DNA of 64,000 nucleotides from Perkinsus marinus ATCC 50983 (GCF_000006405.1 NW_003202674.1:1-64000), one strand, 5' to 3'; shown: positions 1-10,990, counted from the stretch's first letter. Program-made: numbers and translations. Notes: a model not told the origin generated them from the letters alone.

Positions 1-1100
1 TGTATTCGTTATGTGTAACCTCCCTCGATACTGTGATTGCGGCCCTGTTCGAAAGGTGGGCAGGAGACGACCGCCTCGCAGGTACGCAAAGCAGGTGCAA
101 TATCTGGTCTTACTGAAACGCGAGACTCAGCATCACTGTCAACAGCTTCGTTGAATGTGATGAAGTGGAAAGGGAAGCAACGATTCATCAATCCATCGAG
201 CGGAAGCACATTAGACTCCTCAACGCCTGAAGACAACAACAAATCGGTAGATCGGACACCTAAACATGGGTCTCGTGGCATTCTCAGACAATCGACTACT
301 GTGCGAGCATAACTAACTAATCGACGATGGAGAAATGAATCGATTCATCGGAGTCTCTACTTGTCGGATACATGCACCTATCAATCATTGAAGTCACAGC
401 TTCGGTGCGCCCCGCCAGGATTTCCAGGGCGAGCGAGATCTGTTCACGAGCGGCGCAAGTTAGATTCGCAGGACATCCGTGATAATTATCTAGATTATGA
501 CTGCTTTATTAAAGCTATGTTGTGGATATGATATTCTTCGATGTTGGGGAGCGTGAAAAGCCCCAAAAAGTACAAATTTTAGCCAAAAATCTTCAACTTT
601 CAAAATTTCGCGAAATTTCAGCGCACCGCTGAAATCTCATGAAATTTTTGAAATTGAAATTTGCGGAACGCGAAATTTCACAGGGCCTGCACAACCCTGC
701 CTGAGGGCGCTCGCTCATTACGTAGCGTGATCGATTTCGTTCGAAGCCTCGTGGAAAATGGGAGCGTTCGGTCCATAGATTTCTTTTCCCGCCTCCCTCC
801 CTAGGGTCTGGATAGGTTGCTCACCGATAAATTCACCTCGTATGTTATCGTCGACGCAAACCGAGTTGGTTTGGTCGAAGATGGCAGCCCAGCCTTGATC
901 GGGCCGGCTAACAAGCCTGACCCTCACCCAATCTACGGCATACGGGCCGCGGGTTTGGGGGTTGGTCAGAGCTCACGCCTAATCCTTTCCCGATCGCGGC
1001 GTACGGGCCACAGGTTGTTCGGGGAAGGAGGTCAGCGATTCACTTTGTTCCGTGCTTCCCACTGTTCATTGACGGCTCAAAGCGAAACGCTGGAGAACGT
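1..1100. other. No gene recognised
   Basis: No coding sequence, RNA gene or known repeat could be supported here. Positions 560-690 are rich in short words of the type GAAATTTC in both orientations, similar to 1540-1625 and 28380-28490, so this is probably repeat-derived. Confidence 0.4.
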
Positions 1101-1103
1101 TTC

Positions 1104-1480
1104 ATAAGTCCTGGAGGACGTGGGTTAGTGGAACGAACTAACGCCCTTGCTCACTTTGCTCAAAAAAACTAACGTTAGATCATAACTGTTCCCAAATTGA
1201 GGGCGAGTCCGAGGGACTTGAGTAAACTAACCAGTTCTCATCACCGAGTGAGACTATCGTATCTTAGGTTCCCGAGTTCTTTACCGTTTGAAGGTAGGTA
1301 AGTAAAAGAGGTTCCGATTAGACACGGTCTTGCAGTCCCTCGCTGATAAAAGATTTATACCGTTTATTAACAGTCGACATTCCCAGATTTTGTGAAATCC
1401 TTGAGAGAATACCTGCATATTACGATGATCATAATATGAGCAGTGCGCCATCATGATGATCCTCGTGCTCTCAAGGTATC
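1104..1480. repeat. Interspersed repeat R1, copy 1
   Basis: Nearly the same sequence recurs at 29580-29890 in the same orientation: both begin with a GAGGACGTGGGTTAGTGG word and run through a CGAACTAACG / CTAACGTTAG inverted-repeat section into a CGAGTTCTTTACCGTTTG section. The second copy carries a 14-bp scar (29694-29715) absent here. No coding potential is evident. Confidence 0.75.
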
Positions 1481-1623
1481 GCATACTGTTGCCGTCATAT
1501 ATGGAGCTGATAAAGATGACTGAAAGTCACCCAAACGCGGTTTTGAAATGAATTGAGGAATATTTCAAATTCTTCAGAAAATTTCTGAAAATTTCAGTAA
1601 TATTTCAGGTGAAATATTTCACG

Positions 1624-1653
1624 GTGTGGCCGCCACACCGCCACACTGTGGCG
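1624..1653. repeat. Palindromic scar with doubled octamer
   Basis: G-TGTGGC is followed by two tandem copies of CGCCACAC and then TGTGGC-G. CGCCACAC is the reverse complement of the octamer GTGTGGCG. This is the 22-nt scar described elsewhere with its inverted octamer present twice. Confidence 0.75.
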
Positions 1654-1879
1654 GCACCTTACTTCAGCCACCCTGCTCGAACTTGTGATTACGGTGCGTA
1701 ATTAGAATGTTGTTCTCTGCGAAGGTTGTGTCGTCAAGTTCTGGGATACACAGGTTTGGTTCGGTTTTCTTCCTGTATAAAGAAAGCGTCCCGAACTTAG
1801 GTGTTTCCAACTGATCCACTCGGACCCCGTATTTTGACCCGTGTGTGTGGATGTGGGTCAGTTTGAAGTCCAACGCCGT

Positions 1880-3100
1880 CGCCGGCTTGATTAAAATGGA
1901 TGCTATACGTGATAGCGAATAGCATTGCTATTTGGTGATATGCATTTCTTCTATTATTCGTATCGCAATGTTCCACAACTCACACAAACTCCAAACCAGA
2001 CGGTTGTTACCGGAAGTGGCAAATGAGAAACACGCGTTACATCACTCCCGGAGTCACTCGCGGCGCGAACATGAATCGTGCCTCACCCGCCGGATACAAA
2101 CGGCCCATCGCGGCGGGGCTGGCCCGAACCCCAGCGCTTTCGAGAGAAAATCGCCCCTGAGGAATTATCTCCAAGTAAAGAGCGCTTGCAGGCGATATTA
2201 CATACCACATCGAAAGCCTCTTTCGCTCCGTCGCGTAACACGGTATCCATCGCGTTGGCGCACATCACAGCTTGACGTGAATTGCACCTGAAGAACAACT
2301 CGACATGTCAAAGGGCTAAGGCGCTTCGCTTTACTCATTTAATGAGCCTCTTAAAGTTGGTGCCAATGCAAGCCATCATGTTTCACCACCCACACGAAAA
2401 TGCCCTGCACCGAACCTGACCAAATCCAATTATGGACATGTTATCGGGAAATCCATCATGCGCCGCCAGACTCACTTCTTGCAATCTCAAAGTACAGTTG
2501 CAAGCGGCTTCAGCGGAAATTCGGATGACGTTTTTGATCAGATCATCTGCATGAGTGTGCGTCTTCGCCCACGAGAAGCTGCAAACAAATAGTCGCACTT
2601 CTACAACGACAATGGTCAGTTTCCTACAGTATCATGGCCCATGATTCATGGAGGCTTCGCAAGGCGTTAAAACCTCCCTAGCTTCCGTTGGTCGCTCCGC
2701 GTGAATGAGCCGAATCAGCACCGCTTCACCGAACGCTGGAAATATCTGAGTAACTTTCCTGTATGCTGTGTAAATTCTAGTAGACCAATCTCCGGTTCCA
2801 TAATGTTAAGGAAGGCCATCGCATGCGTGCATGTAACAATTGATTGCATTCCACCATCAATCTCAGCTTGTCGCGGTCGCCGGGCTGCGGCCAGTGATAG
2901 TGCCTATGTCGAAGTCTGCTGCGAACTGAGACCAGAAACACTTCCTACAATGCGATTGAGCCCTGGAGACAGCGTTCGGTCAATCAGTGTCGCTCGATTA
3001 TGCGACATCGAAGGATCAGGAATTCTGCTCGCACTTGATAATAGCAGGGATACGATCCAGAGCGGCACCTGACAGTCCAGGATAGGCGGGGCGAGTGAAG
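1880..3100 (-). pseudogene. Truncated copy of helical-repeat gene 3' part (R2)
   Basis: This stretch aligns, in the same orientation, with 39530-40660, the 3' part of the putative helical-repeat gene read on the minus strand at 39.7-41.9 kb. Shared features include the terminal coding block ending GQPRR.GPFVSGG (2083-2298 here), the exon beginning near 2598 (CSFSWAKTHTHADDLI), and the block around 2701-3072. Upstream exons of the intact copy are absent and replaced by unrelated repeat, so this is a truncated duplicate. A 14-bp scar at 2631-2652 is missing from the other copy. Function unknown. Confidence 0.55.
2631..2652. repeat. 22-nt palindromic scar
   Basis: A-TCATGG-C-CCATGA-T-TCATGG-A: target octamer ATCATGG(G/A), one mismatch at the last base. 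The paralogue at about 40209 reads straight through without the 14 extra bases. Confidence 0.8.
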
Positions 3101-3123
3101 GGACTTAGGTGGTAACCACGTAA

Positions 3124-3146
3124 GTCCCTTATCAGTGATAAGGGAC
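3124..3146. repeat. Palindrome, 11-bp arms, 1-nt centre
   Basis: Arms run from GTCCCTTATCA to TGATAAGGGAC with a single central G. It abuts another imperfect palindrome (3103-3132, arms starting AAGGGACTTA, centre A). The paralogue near 40676 lacks both. Probably nested versions of the hairpin scars. Confidence 0.6.
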
Positions 3147-3311
3147 CAGTAGGATAAGTTATCATTCTAGCTGTTGGCTATGACAGCTTTCCTTCATTCT
3201 TCTCCCTTTCATTGAGCGCCCCGCTTAGTCGTTTTAATGGACTGTTATCATGCCCGAGCCCGAGACTCAGCTGTGCTCAGCCAACTATGGTGCTCACGAA
3301 ATTGTCATGGT

Positions 3312-4267
3312 ATGCTGCCGGAGCTCCAATACGATGTAGCCCAACTCTTCGACATGCGAGAACAAGGTTTGGTCGAACGTGTTTGTCCACATCCGAGAGC
3401 GGAGCAACTGCCATTACTGATATTCAATCGGAATGACTGCCTGTGGGTCGTAAATGAATCCTTGAGGAGGGTGGCCAGACCCCGCTGCATCGACAGATCT
3501 GAAGCGACATCGATTGAACCCATCAGAAACGGCTATAGGGCTTGCTACGACTATGACGACGTCAACGACAGAGTGCATGCCTCCGACTGCGAGTATCACA
3601 GAGTATTCGTTTACAAGCTTGACAATCCCGAGTTCTGTCAGGAGGTCTATGTTGGCCCTTACGATGAATATGTAATGAGCAGTAAGTTCCGCTGTCTCGA
3701 TGGACTTGTCTTTCTCGCCTATGTCAATACTGAACGCACCACTGCGCTGCGCTGTGTCGACTTGAGGAACACTGCAAAACACACCGAGGCACGACTACTT
3801 CGGACATAAGGTTGTCAATTTTATGGAAGTCGGCTCGGAGATTTCATTGTGAGTCAAGTTCCTGGCCAGGGAGGACACTATACTTTCGCATACGTCTATG
3901 CTGGTGGAGTCATCCGCGTAGCGTTGAGCCTGAACGACCCAGCTCAATCCGCTCCCTACCGGGAGATCGTCAGTTCAATCCCCCATGGATGCATCTACAT
4001 CCGAGATATCAGGCTGATTACTCCCGAAACGATTCTGGTCGTCGACTCCAGCCATCCTGAAGGCTCCTGCTCTCTACATATATTCTACTTTAGAGCTAAC
4101 GTGTGTCACAGTTGTCACAAACTTACTGCCTTTTCAGTACGCGGTCTCTATGAAGTCGCAGTGCATCCCGACTCGGGATTCCCGAGGGGCTCATCTGTAT
4201 GGTCTATTCAGTTCGCGGTGGGAGCGGTGAGATTATACTGAGGACATAAGAGTGCGTATGGTCGTAG
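3312..4267 (+). pseudogene. Degraded gene of repeated family F, copy 1
   Basis: The frame opens at MLPELQYDVAQLFDMREQG and runs about 165 residues to 3809. It then resumes in another frame at 3845 (VSQVPGQGGHYTFAYVYAGG...), and ends with a conserved tail (LRT.ECVWS) interrupted by stops. Two relatives lie at 18320-18690 (3' part only) and 21911-22464 (internally deleted), so the full reading can be inferred but no copy is intact. One shift lies near 3805-3830; another follows the 14-bp scar at 4165-4186. Beta-strand-like, aromatic-rich segments suggest a propeller-type fold, but no family is recognised. The peptide gene at 5589 lies downstream in the same repeat unit. Confidence 0.65.
4165..4186. 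repeat. 22-nt palindromic scar
   Basis: A-TCCCGA-C-TCGGGA-T-TCCCGA-G: octamer ATCCCGAG. Both other copies of this gene family (near 18633 and 22375) lack the extra 14 bases, so the event is specific to this copy. Confidence 0.95.
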
Positions 4268-4285
4268 CATCGCTCTACTGCATTT

Positions 4286-4344
4286 GATTTTCACAGTGGG
4301 ACCCACTGTGAAAATCTTTCCCACCCACTGAGTGGGTGAGAAAG
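4286..4344. repeat. Two abutting 1-nt-centre palindromes sharing one octamer
   Basis: Left palindrome 4286-4316 has 15-bp arms around A4301; right palindrome 4316-4344 has 14-bp arms (one mismatch) around G4330. The left arm ends in CAGTGGG and the right one contains ACCCACT-G-AGTGGGT. Both thus derive from the octamer CAGTGGGT with its flanks, as expected for two opened transposon-excision hairpins joined end to end. The paralogue at 18673 shares only the beginning of the left palindrome. Confidence 0.85.
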
Positions 4345-4903
4345 CTCCGTGCGCTGCTATTATATCGTGCCCTGTTAAGAAAGCAATTAGATGTGCGCGG
4401 GTGAGTATTGCGTTGGATGCGGCAGCATAGTGCCAATAGTATGAAGAGGAACTCTCACGCTGCTGAAGCCTTTCCGGAGACGTGCCCTGCCGCAATGCGT
4501 ACTGCATGCCTCGTATCGTCTCCATCCTGTGACTGATGACTCGAATCGTGAGCAGACATTAAGCGGAAAAAGACGATTCAACCAACCCAATGAACGAACT
4601 GTACGCAGCGCAACTGTGCACGCATATACATAGTAGCGTGCAATGCGCGCACAACATAGAGTTATCGGAAGGATGACATGAAATAGGAAAACATTTGTTA
4701 GTAGTAACACCCGCACTGGTTGACTCAACAACACTTGGGACAGCCATAATAGGTAGTAAGGCTTCTTATCTTATCCATTTCAGCCTGAAGCCTGCGAGCC
4801 GTTTCATGCAACGAATAATGGGCGAGCGATATTCGTCCATACGTGCGCGAACAACATTACAGCAGCAATGAAGCTCTGTCTAATCATCGAATGATTCGGT
4901 TTC

Positions 4904-4956
4904 AACGTACGCTCGGTGCATTACTCAGGCTCTGCGCAATGCGCCGAGCGCACGTT
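4904..4956. repeat. Conserved hairpin H1, copy 1
   Basis: An 18-19 bp stem (4904-4922 with 4938-4956, two imperfect pairs) surrounds a 15-nt loop. The same hairpin at 19322-19372 has a perfect 18-bp stem. Located in the unit that also carries the peptide gene. Confidence 0.7.
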
Positions 4957-5073
4957 CCAACCGGACGTTCAATAAACTCTTCCCTATGCGATTCTGGAAA
5001 TGATCTTGAAACTAAGAATTGATCTATGGAACAGGCCGACTATCACTTTCGTGGAGTTGCGCACGTAAAAAAC

Positions 5074-5120
5074 CAGGATCCTAAGATCCTCACAATCATT
5101 GTGAGGGTCTTGGGATCCTG
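5074..5120. repeat. 47-nt hairpin H2 upstream of peptide gene, copy 1
   Basis: Arms of 23 bp around a single C (5097), starting CAGGATCC; two G/T-type imperfect pairs. Repeated at 19491-19537 at the same distance (about 0.5 kb) upstream of the second peptide gene. May be an old one-sided excision hairpin or a structured RNA element. Confidence 0.8.
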
Positions 5121-5341
5121 TTTTTGAGTAAGAATACTGTCTTCTGGTGCTTAATTCTCTCACTGTATTCGAGACCCTTCCTTCAAGAGGTGGAGAAGTG
5201 AGGATCATTCCGGTTAATACCAGTCATTCTCAGTTTCGAGCTGACCGATGCTACAATACCTACCCATTCAGCTTTCGACTGATTCTTTCACGTGTTCAGA
5301 CTTTTCCTGGATGTGAACAAACAGGTCGTACGCATGTTCAA

Positions 5342-5363
5342 CTTCAATAATTGAAGCTCAATT
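5342..5363. repeat. 22-nt palindromic scar (one mismatch)
   Basis: C-TTCAAT-A-ATTGAA-G-CTCAAT-T: octamer CTTCAATT with one substitution in the last hexamer. The perfect version is at the orthologous position 19759-19780, so the event predates duplication of this unit. Confidence 0.8.
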
Positions 5364-5588
5364 CAATTGAACCATATATTGAACCATTGGATCAATTGCA
5401 ATATATAGTTCCGCTCGCTCCGTAACTATCATCTTCTAACACTTAGTCCTGTTGACGAGCAAGCACGGTACCTTTGAACAAGCACTGGCCCAGTGCCATC
5501 GGAGAGGCTCGAACCTTGAGCCGAAAAGTCCCGCATTCGGTGTTGGATCGAACTTCGAACTGTGACGTCAGTTATTTCACCATCCTCG

Positions 5589-5771
5589 ATGTTCTTTCGT
5601 GCCGCCGTGGTAGCTCTCCTATCCCTAGGCCACGTGTCTGCCGCATCCTGTGGACCAAACGCCTGCATCCAATTCGCAATCACTGGTGGATTCCGCTGTA
5701 ACTGGGAAACTGGGAAGTGCGGATGCGGTCCATTCGGTCTAACCCCGACCGACGTGGATTGTGCTTGTTGA
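5589..5771 (+). CDS. Small secreted cysteine-rich peptide, copy 1
   Basis: A 60-residue precursor is predicted. Residues 1-18 (MFFRAAVVALLSLGHVSA) form a typical signal peptide with an A-x-A cleavage site. The mature part starts ASCGPNACIQFAITGG and ends PTDVDCAC. Cysteines lie at SC, AC, RC, KC, DC and AC, six conserved in all four copies, suggesting three disulfides; this copy has a seventh (KCGCG instead of KCGSG). An upstream in-frame Met (5562) is possible, but the MFF start is shared by all copies and gives the signal peptide. An AG 17 bases before the ATG could accept a trans-spliced leader. The other copies are at 19999, 32082 (minus) and 37238. No known family is recognised; a role as an exported or antimicrobial-type peptide is only a guess. 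Confidence 0.75.
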   Translation: MFFRAAVVALLSLGHVSAASCGPNACIQFAITGGFRCNWETGKCGCGPFGLTPTDVDCAC

Positions 5772-7288
5772 CAAGACATCCTGTTGAGTAAGATATAGTG
5801 TAACCTATATATGCTTCATTTCTGTTGTCTTGACTCTGTTCATTCAAGAGCCACCACCTTACCGTTCTTCTCTGCGGGCGTGCTAGCTCTTCTATCCTTG
5901 ATCCAGTATCTGATGTTTCTGCATCATAAAGGCGCCTTACCGGCACGAAACACACGCCTGGTTGTTTCCCTGCTGACCTCACTGAACATTGAGCTGGATG
6001 AAAACCATTTTTTTCTTGAGATTGCTCGTTCGAGGAAGTTAACTTAACGCATGAGCACCGCTTTTGGTCGTCAGCTTATTTGAGTCAAGTAGTCTGTCCA
6101 ACAAAACAATTCTGAGGTCGGTTCGAAGTCAAGTACGCTGCCTATGGCTTGCAGAACAACGATTCTTTCGAAACGTGATTACGCTGTTGTGTTCACCTTC
6201 AAGTCAATTCTCTCCAGTCCGCAAATAGGAGTGCGCTTAAACACTGGTGGGAGTCGATGTGCGATTGCAAGCGCCCCGTGCACATGTATTATGTTTGTCG
6301 ATGACAATTCATCATATCAGAACGGCCGCGTATTATCCTGGCGTAATTGGTCTAATTCAAGCGCAGCCTGTAAGGCTAAGCAGTGTCCGTTATATCAAGC
6401 ACGCTGCGCTGATCTAAGCTTCAGCTCCTAGGCCAAGCGCTAAGGCGTAAAGTAAGCACGTTCTGCTTATAACTCAAGCAGAGATTATCTCATTCATAAT
6501 AAGCTTGGGACTGCCCATGGATCAGATAAACAGCAAAGTGAGTGGACGACTGCGATGTAATGTCGCTTTCAACTACTTCACCTCCAACGACGAAATTGCG
6601 CGTTTTCATTCTTCAGTATCGTCGTACTGTACGATACTGTCGACTCGTACACAATCGATGACTGCCAATCATCAACACCCTATTAAAGACTTAGCCAAAC
6701 TCAACATTCTACAGGTCTCAAAAACATGTTCCATCAATGGAGGACCATCATGAGAATTTAGTCAAAGGTGATTACAGAGTGGAGTTCCTGTAGTGATGAG
6801 CTATAGAAAGTAATAGTGAGTTTACCAATTCAAAGAATTGAGTTCAGTTTTAGTGAGAACGGTCTCACCAAGTGAAATAAGTGAAATCTCGAGTGAAATA
6901 GCTATCGTAACGTAAGAGATGAAACTTTACGACACTCGTCATATTTCATACTGTACGTGACTTATATTAAGTCACTGATTGTTGATACATGATTGAAATC
7001 TACGGATGATCCCGGGATCGCGCTGGGAAGGTTATGTTGCTGGCAACAATATAGAGTTTATATGCATCTACATTACAGACGTTACTGATCCTAATTAATC
7101 TTATACACGTAACATACTGTTCGCTCTTACAATGGCAAGTGCAAGTGTCCTGTTAACTCGAATAAGTTGTCAATGACGACTTCTCATCGATATTACATGC
7201 TTTCTGTTTTCATATCGTAAATAGTGCTCTGAAAATTTTTCGCCGTTTACCGTGATGATAAGTATGTAACAGGCGTTGAGTCTGAGCG
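5772..7288. other. Peptide-unit 3' flank, then no gene
   Basis: 5772-6330 is the downstream part of the repeated peptide unit and aligns with 20182-20760, and in part with 37421-38110. 6430-7288 is AT-rich and nothing coding or repetitive was recognised in it. Confidence 0.5.
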
Positions 7289-7310
7289 GTTATCAGTGAT
7301 AACTTATCAC
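7289..7310. repeat. 22-nt palindromic scar
   Basis: G-TTATCA-G-TGATAA-C-TTATCA-C: perfect form, octamer GTTATCAC, in single-copy sequence. Confidence 0.9.
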
Positions 7311-7523
7311 GGAATACCCATCATCCAGAACATAGTTGTTGTAACTTTCGAAAAGCCTACGTGCTATCCTCCTGAGTACCTTCTTCTTTTCTACCTGACG
7401 AATATCCCCTAAAATAACCGGTGAGATAGGCCAATTCCAATTATTCCGCAATTCACTACTCATTGATCACTCATTTTATACGAGAAAATGTTCCATACAC
7501 AACTTAACTCACGCGTTAGTGCT

Positions 7524-9020
7524 TCACATATAGTTCGGAACTCCCTGAAGAAATCGTATAATATCACTTGTACCGAAGCTCGATTGAATCCGATACGCGG
7601 ACTCCCCTAGCTGATGGTCCCGTGAATCACCCGTTGCGGAGCTCCTTGATCCGTTTTCCATCGAAGGAGCGCGAGGCATATACAGAGCTGAGCTATCTGT
7701 CATGCTGTTGTTCGCTGACTGGGGACTCACGTTTTCTGCACTGTTGTTAACATCTGAACAATACACTACAGCAGATCCCAAGTGTCTACTGTCTAACCCA
7801 CCTCGATTCGTAGGACTGGAGGTCGATAGGACAATACTATGACGTTCGTAAAGTGCAGAACTCCCCTCATCAGACTCCTCACTCGCTGAATCTGACATTT
7901 GTCCGATTGCTACTAGTCATGGACCGATGATAAGGGTCCGATAGGGTCCTGACAATCCGCGAATTATCTCCAGGCCTGCATGATAGTCACCAGTGTAGGC
8001 GAGTACCCGCATTACCATCCCCGGAGTCACCAGATTCTGCGGTGGCGCTGACGCTCATGGTCTCGGAATCTCCATCTGAGCTACTCTCCGTAAGACTTCT
8101 TACTGAGGGAAAAATGATCCGTATGTCGCGCGTAACTCTGAATACCAGATTCGCTGTCTTCGTCTAAGACAGGTCCGCGAGCGTCGCCATATCGGCTCTC
8201 TGAGTCTTCTGAAGGTCGAGGAAGTAATTGCATGAGATGATCATAGCTAGTGTCCACTACCAGAATCAGCAGCTGTTACTGCAGAGTAGAATCTTCTGTT
8301 ACCGCATGATATCGTGCGAACGTTCTTACTGCGTCACGAGTCTGCTCTTCATATCTTCGCTGTAGCGCGATTAGGGAGTCCGCATGCTGAACATTAGCTT
8401 CTAATAGTTTAGTCTGAGGCAAGGAAAACTCCCGAGTGATCAACGGAATAGCGTAGTTACCTCGACATCCTTAACGGCTTGGATCTTCTCCGCCTGCAAT
8501 CTCTCCAATGCTTGTTCCGACTCCTCAGCTCTCCTTTCAACTTCACCCTGCAGTATAAAGACACAACAACAGTTTATGATCAGCTAGCTAGTGAGGAGTA
8601 TCACACCCACAGTCGGTTTTACCTTTTCTGCCTTCAGCCTCAGTAAAGCCTGTTCTGCATCTACTGCCTTCTTTTCAACTTCAGCCTGAGGAGGAAAGCA
8701 TCAATCAGGTACATAAAAACTGAACATTCTCGATTCCTTTTTACCTTCTCCGCCTTCAGCCTCAGTAAAGCCTGTTCTGAATCTACTGCCTTCTTCTCAA
8801 CTTCAGCCTGAGAAAGAAAGCATCAATCAGCTCCATAAAAACTGAACATGCTCGATTCGATTTTACCTTTTCTGCCATTAGATTCCGCAGGGCATGTTCT
8901 GAGCTTTCTGTATTTTTGTCAGACAGAGCGCTAACTGGAACCTATCGTTACAGTAAGGAGCGCACGTGGAGGATGATCGAGACTCACGCTTGTGCTACTA
9001 TGACGTAACTCTCTCTTCAT
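7524..9020 (-). CDS. Serine-rich coiled-coil protein, multi-exon
   Basis: Frame-consistent exons can be read on the minus strand: 8988-9020 (ATG, MKRELRHSSTS), 8867-8941, 8745-8807, 8623-8685, 8461-8547 and one starting at 8413. All have GT-AG borders; exons 2-5 are multiples of three in phase 0. Exons 2-5 encode versions of AEVEKKAVDSEQALLRLKAEK, a heptad-like coiled coil; exons 3 and 4 are recent duplicates including their introns. Exon 6 (TKLLEANVQHADSLIALQRR) continues helical. Downstream, 7524-7898 is an acidic, serine-rich block (MSDSASEESDEGSSALYERH...) that is probably the carboxyl part or a separate gene; the joins between 8276 and 7898 are unresolved. No domain family is recognised. 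Confidence 0.6.
8623..8866 (-). repeat. Tandem 122-bp exon-plus-intron duplication
   Basis: Two units start at 8623 and 8745. Each contains a 63-bp coiled-coil exon and about 59 bp of intron, and the introns are also alike (shared GTAAAA donors and a TTCAGTTTTTATG stretch). The 63-bp phase-0 exon can be gained or lost without disturbing the frame. Confidence 0.85.
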
Positions 9021-9343
9021 TTTTGCCTGACGCTTAATTGTTCAGCAACGACACTGAAATGTTACCGCGCTATCCTCCAGCATTTGTACTCGCGTCCGCA
9101 ATGAACTATTCTCAGACAGCAGACGTTGCTTCTGAGCCAATTACCAGAGGAAGGAAATCCGAACAGCGCGTCTCAAAGCACGTACCTCTCTGGCAACTAC
9201 CGCTCTTCTCCTATCTCCGCGACTGTCTGAACGAGTCGCGTAAGGCGACCAAGAAGCTTCCATGTTAATGAAAATTAACGGAAAGAGGCCACAAAATACC
9301 ACGTAGTGCACGCAAATAATATCTAGACCACGGTTATTCCTTA

Positions 9344-10097
9344 TATGAGGTACACTCAAGGTGTACACTAATATAATATGAGGTACACTCAAGGTGTACA
9401 CTGGTATAACAGGGAAAATTCTAATATGAGGTACACTCAAGGTGTACACTAATATAATATGAGGTACACTCAAGGTATACACTGGTATAACAGTAAAAAC
9501 TCCAATATGAGGTACACTCAAGGTGTACACTAATATAATATGAGGTACACTCAAGGTGTACACTGGTATAACAGGGAAAATTCTAATATGAGGTACACTC
9601 AAGGTGTACACTAATATAATATGAGGTACACTCAAGGTGTACACTAATATGACACGGGGAAATTCCAATATGAGGTACACTCAAGGTGTACACTAGTAAA
9701 ACAGTGAAAATTCTAATATGAGGTACACTCAAGGTGTACACTAATATAATATGAGGTACACTCAAGGTGTACACTGGTATAACAGGGAAAATTCTAATAT
9801 GAGGTACACTCAAGGTGTACACTGGTATAACAGTGAAAATTCTAATATGAGGTACACTCAAGGTGTACACTGGTATAACAGGGAAAATTCTAATATGAGG
9901 TACACTCAAGGTGTACACTAATATAATATGAGGTACACTCAAGGTGTACACTAATATGACACGGGGAAATTCCAATATGAGGTACACTCAAGGTGTACAC
10001 TAATATAATATAAGGTACACTCAAGGCGTACACTAATATGACACGAGGAAATTCCAATATAAGGTACACTCAAGGCGTACATTGGTATAACACTGAA
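9344..10097. repeat. 18-copy satellite of GTACAC-TCAAG-GTGTAC hairpins
   Basis: Eighteen copies of a core (TATGAGGTACACTCAAGG) alternate with two spacer types, a short AATATAA and a longer (C)AGGGAAAATTCTAA or GACACGGGGAAATTCCAA spacer, giving 37-47 bp periods. Each core contains a perfect 6-bp inverted repeat GTACAC/GTGTAC around TCAAG. The last two copies are decayed (GGCGTAC). The array keeps a minus-strand frame open, but only because the unit contains no stops there. Confidence 0.9.
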
Positions 10098-10990
10098 TGA
10101 TATGCTTCACCCCACTTCCTCGTCATCAAACTACCTCATCATCCATGTCATCAGACTCGGCCGACTCTGCTCTGAACATGACTAATCACCGCTCCGTGTA
10201 AATCGGTGGTTCCTCGGAGGAAATTCCTCCATCCTTTGGCGGAGCTATTGCCATTAAGCATGGACCGAAATGCAGACTGATAGCATATGCTTCTTGGCAA
10301 CGGGTTGTTCTATCGATATTTGACAGAGTAAACACTACTACGCAAAGTCCTTCAATAACGGAAAACGTAAATCGTGGATCACGTGCAACAACCTCAAAAT
10401 GACTCTCAGTCTGAGGGACTCAGGTCATGTTCGTAGCAAAAGGGACGAGCTAAAGGAGACAAAACGTTCGTAATAGACTGTGAATTATGACGTTATGAGG
10501 TTATGAGTCACTTGCTACAGAAGACCGTGAGCATCCTCCTAAGAAGTATCTGCGAAAAATTGCGCAGTCCGCAGCGCGCGCCCACAACCGTGAACGTCTC
10601 AGAGTAGAGTCCACTCAGTACTGTTATAGTACTCCCAGTGCTAACGATTCAGCGACCGAGAGTCCTCCGTGGGTTGTGTATGAACAAGATACAGTGACAG
10701 GGATACGTGATTCATAGAATGGGTTACTCAACTGATCAGCGAACGTACAATGGAGCATTGGTCCGCTACAGACCCAGATTATGAAGGATGATACAAGATA
10801 TAATTCAGCATGGAATTCATTATCGCGGAAACTTCCCTTAAAGTCAGTGTCCCCTATTTATAATCGATATTTTATATCATGAACGACAAGGCCAATGCGA
10901 TCAGGTTTACCGACCTCTATCCCAGATACGTCATGTGGCCCGTATGTGATAGTAGATCAGCGCCGAAACATTGACGGAGCACCCAACAAT
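10098..10990. other. No gene recognised
   Basis: Possible short acidic minus-strand coding end near 10100-10180 (MFRAESAESDDMDDEVV then stop) resembling the acidic serine-rich style of the neighbouring gene, but no exon borders could be fixed. The rest shows nothing definite. Confidence 0.3.

Noticed and set aside
9141-9987. Long minus-strand frames rich in VYTLSVPHI repeats
   Set aside because: They are open only because the satellite unit has no stop in that frame; no start context or domain, and frames end with the array.
9344-10097. CRISPR-like array
   Set aside because: Repeats are regular but spacers are only two recurring types and are not unique; the genome is eukaryotic. It is a satellite.
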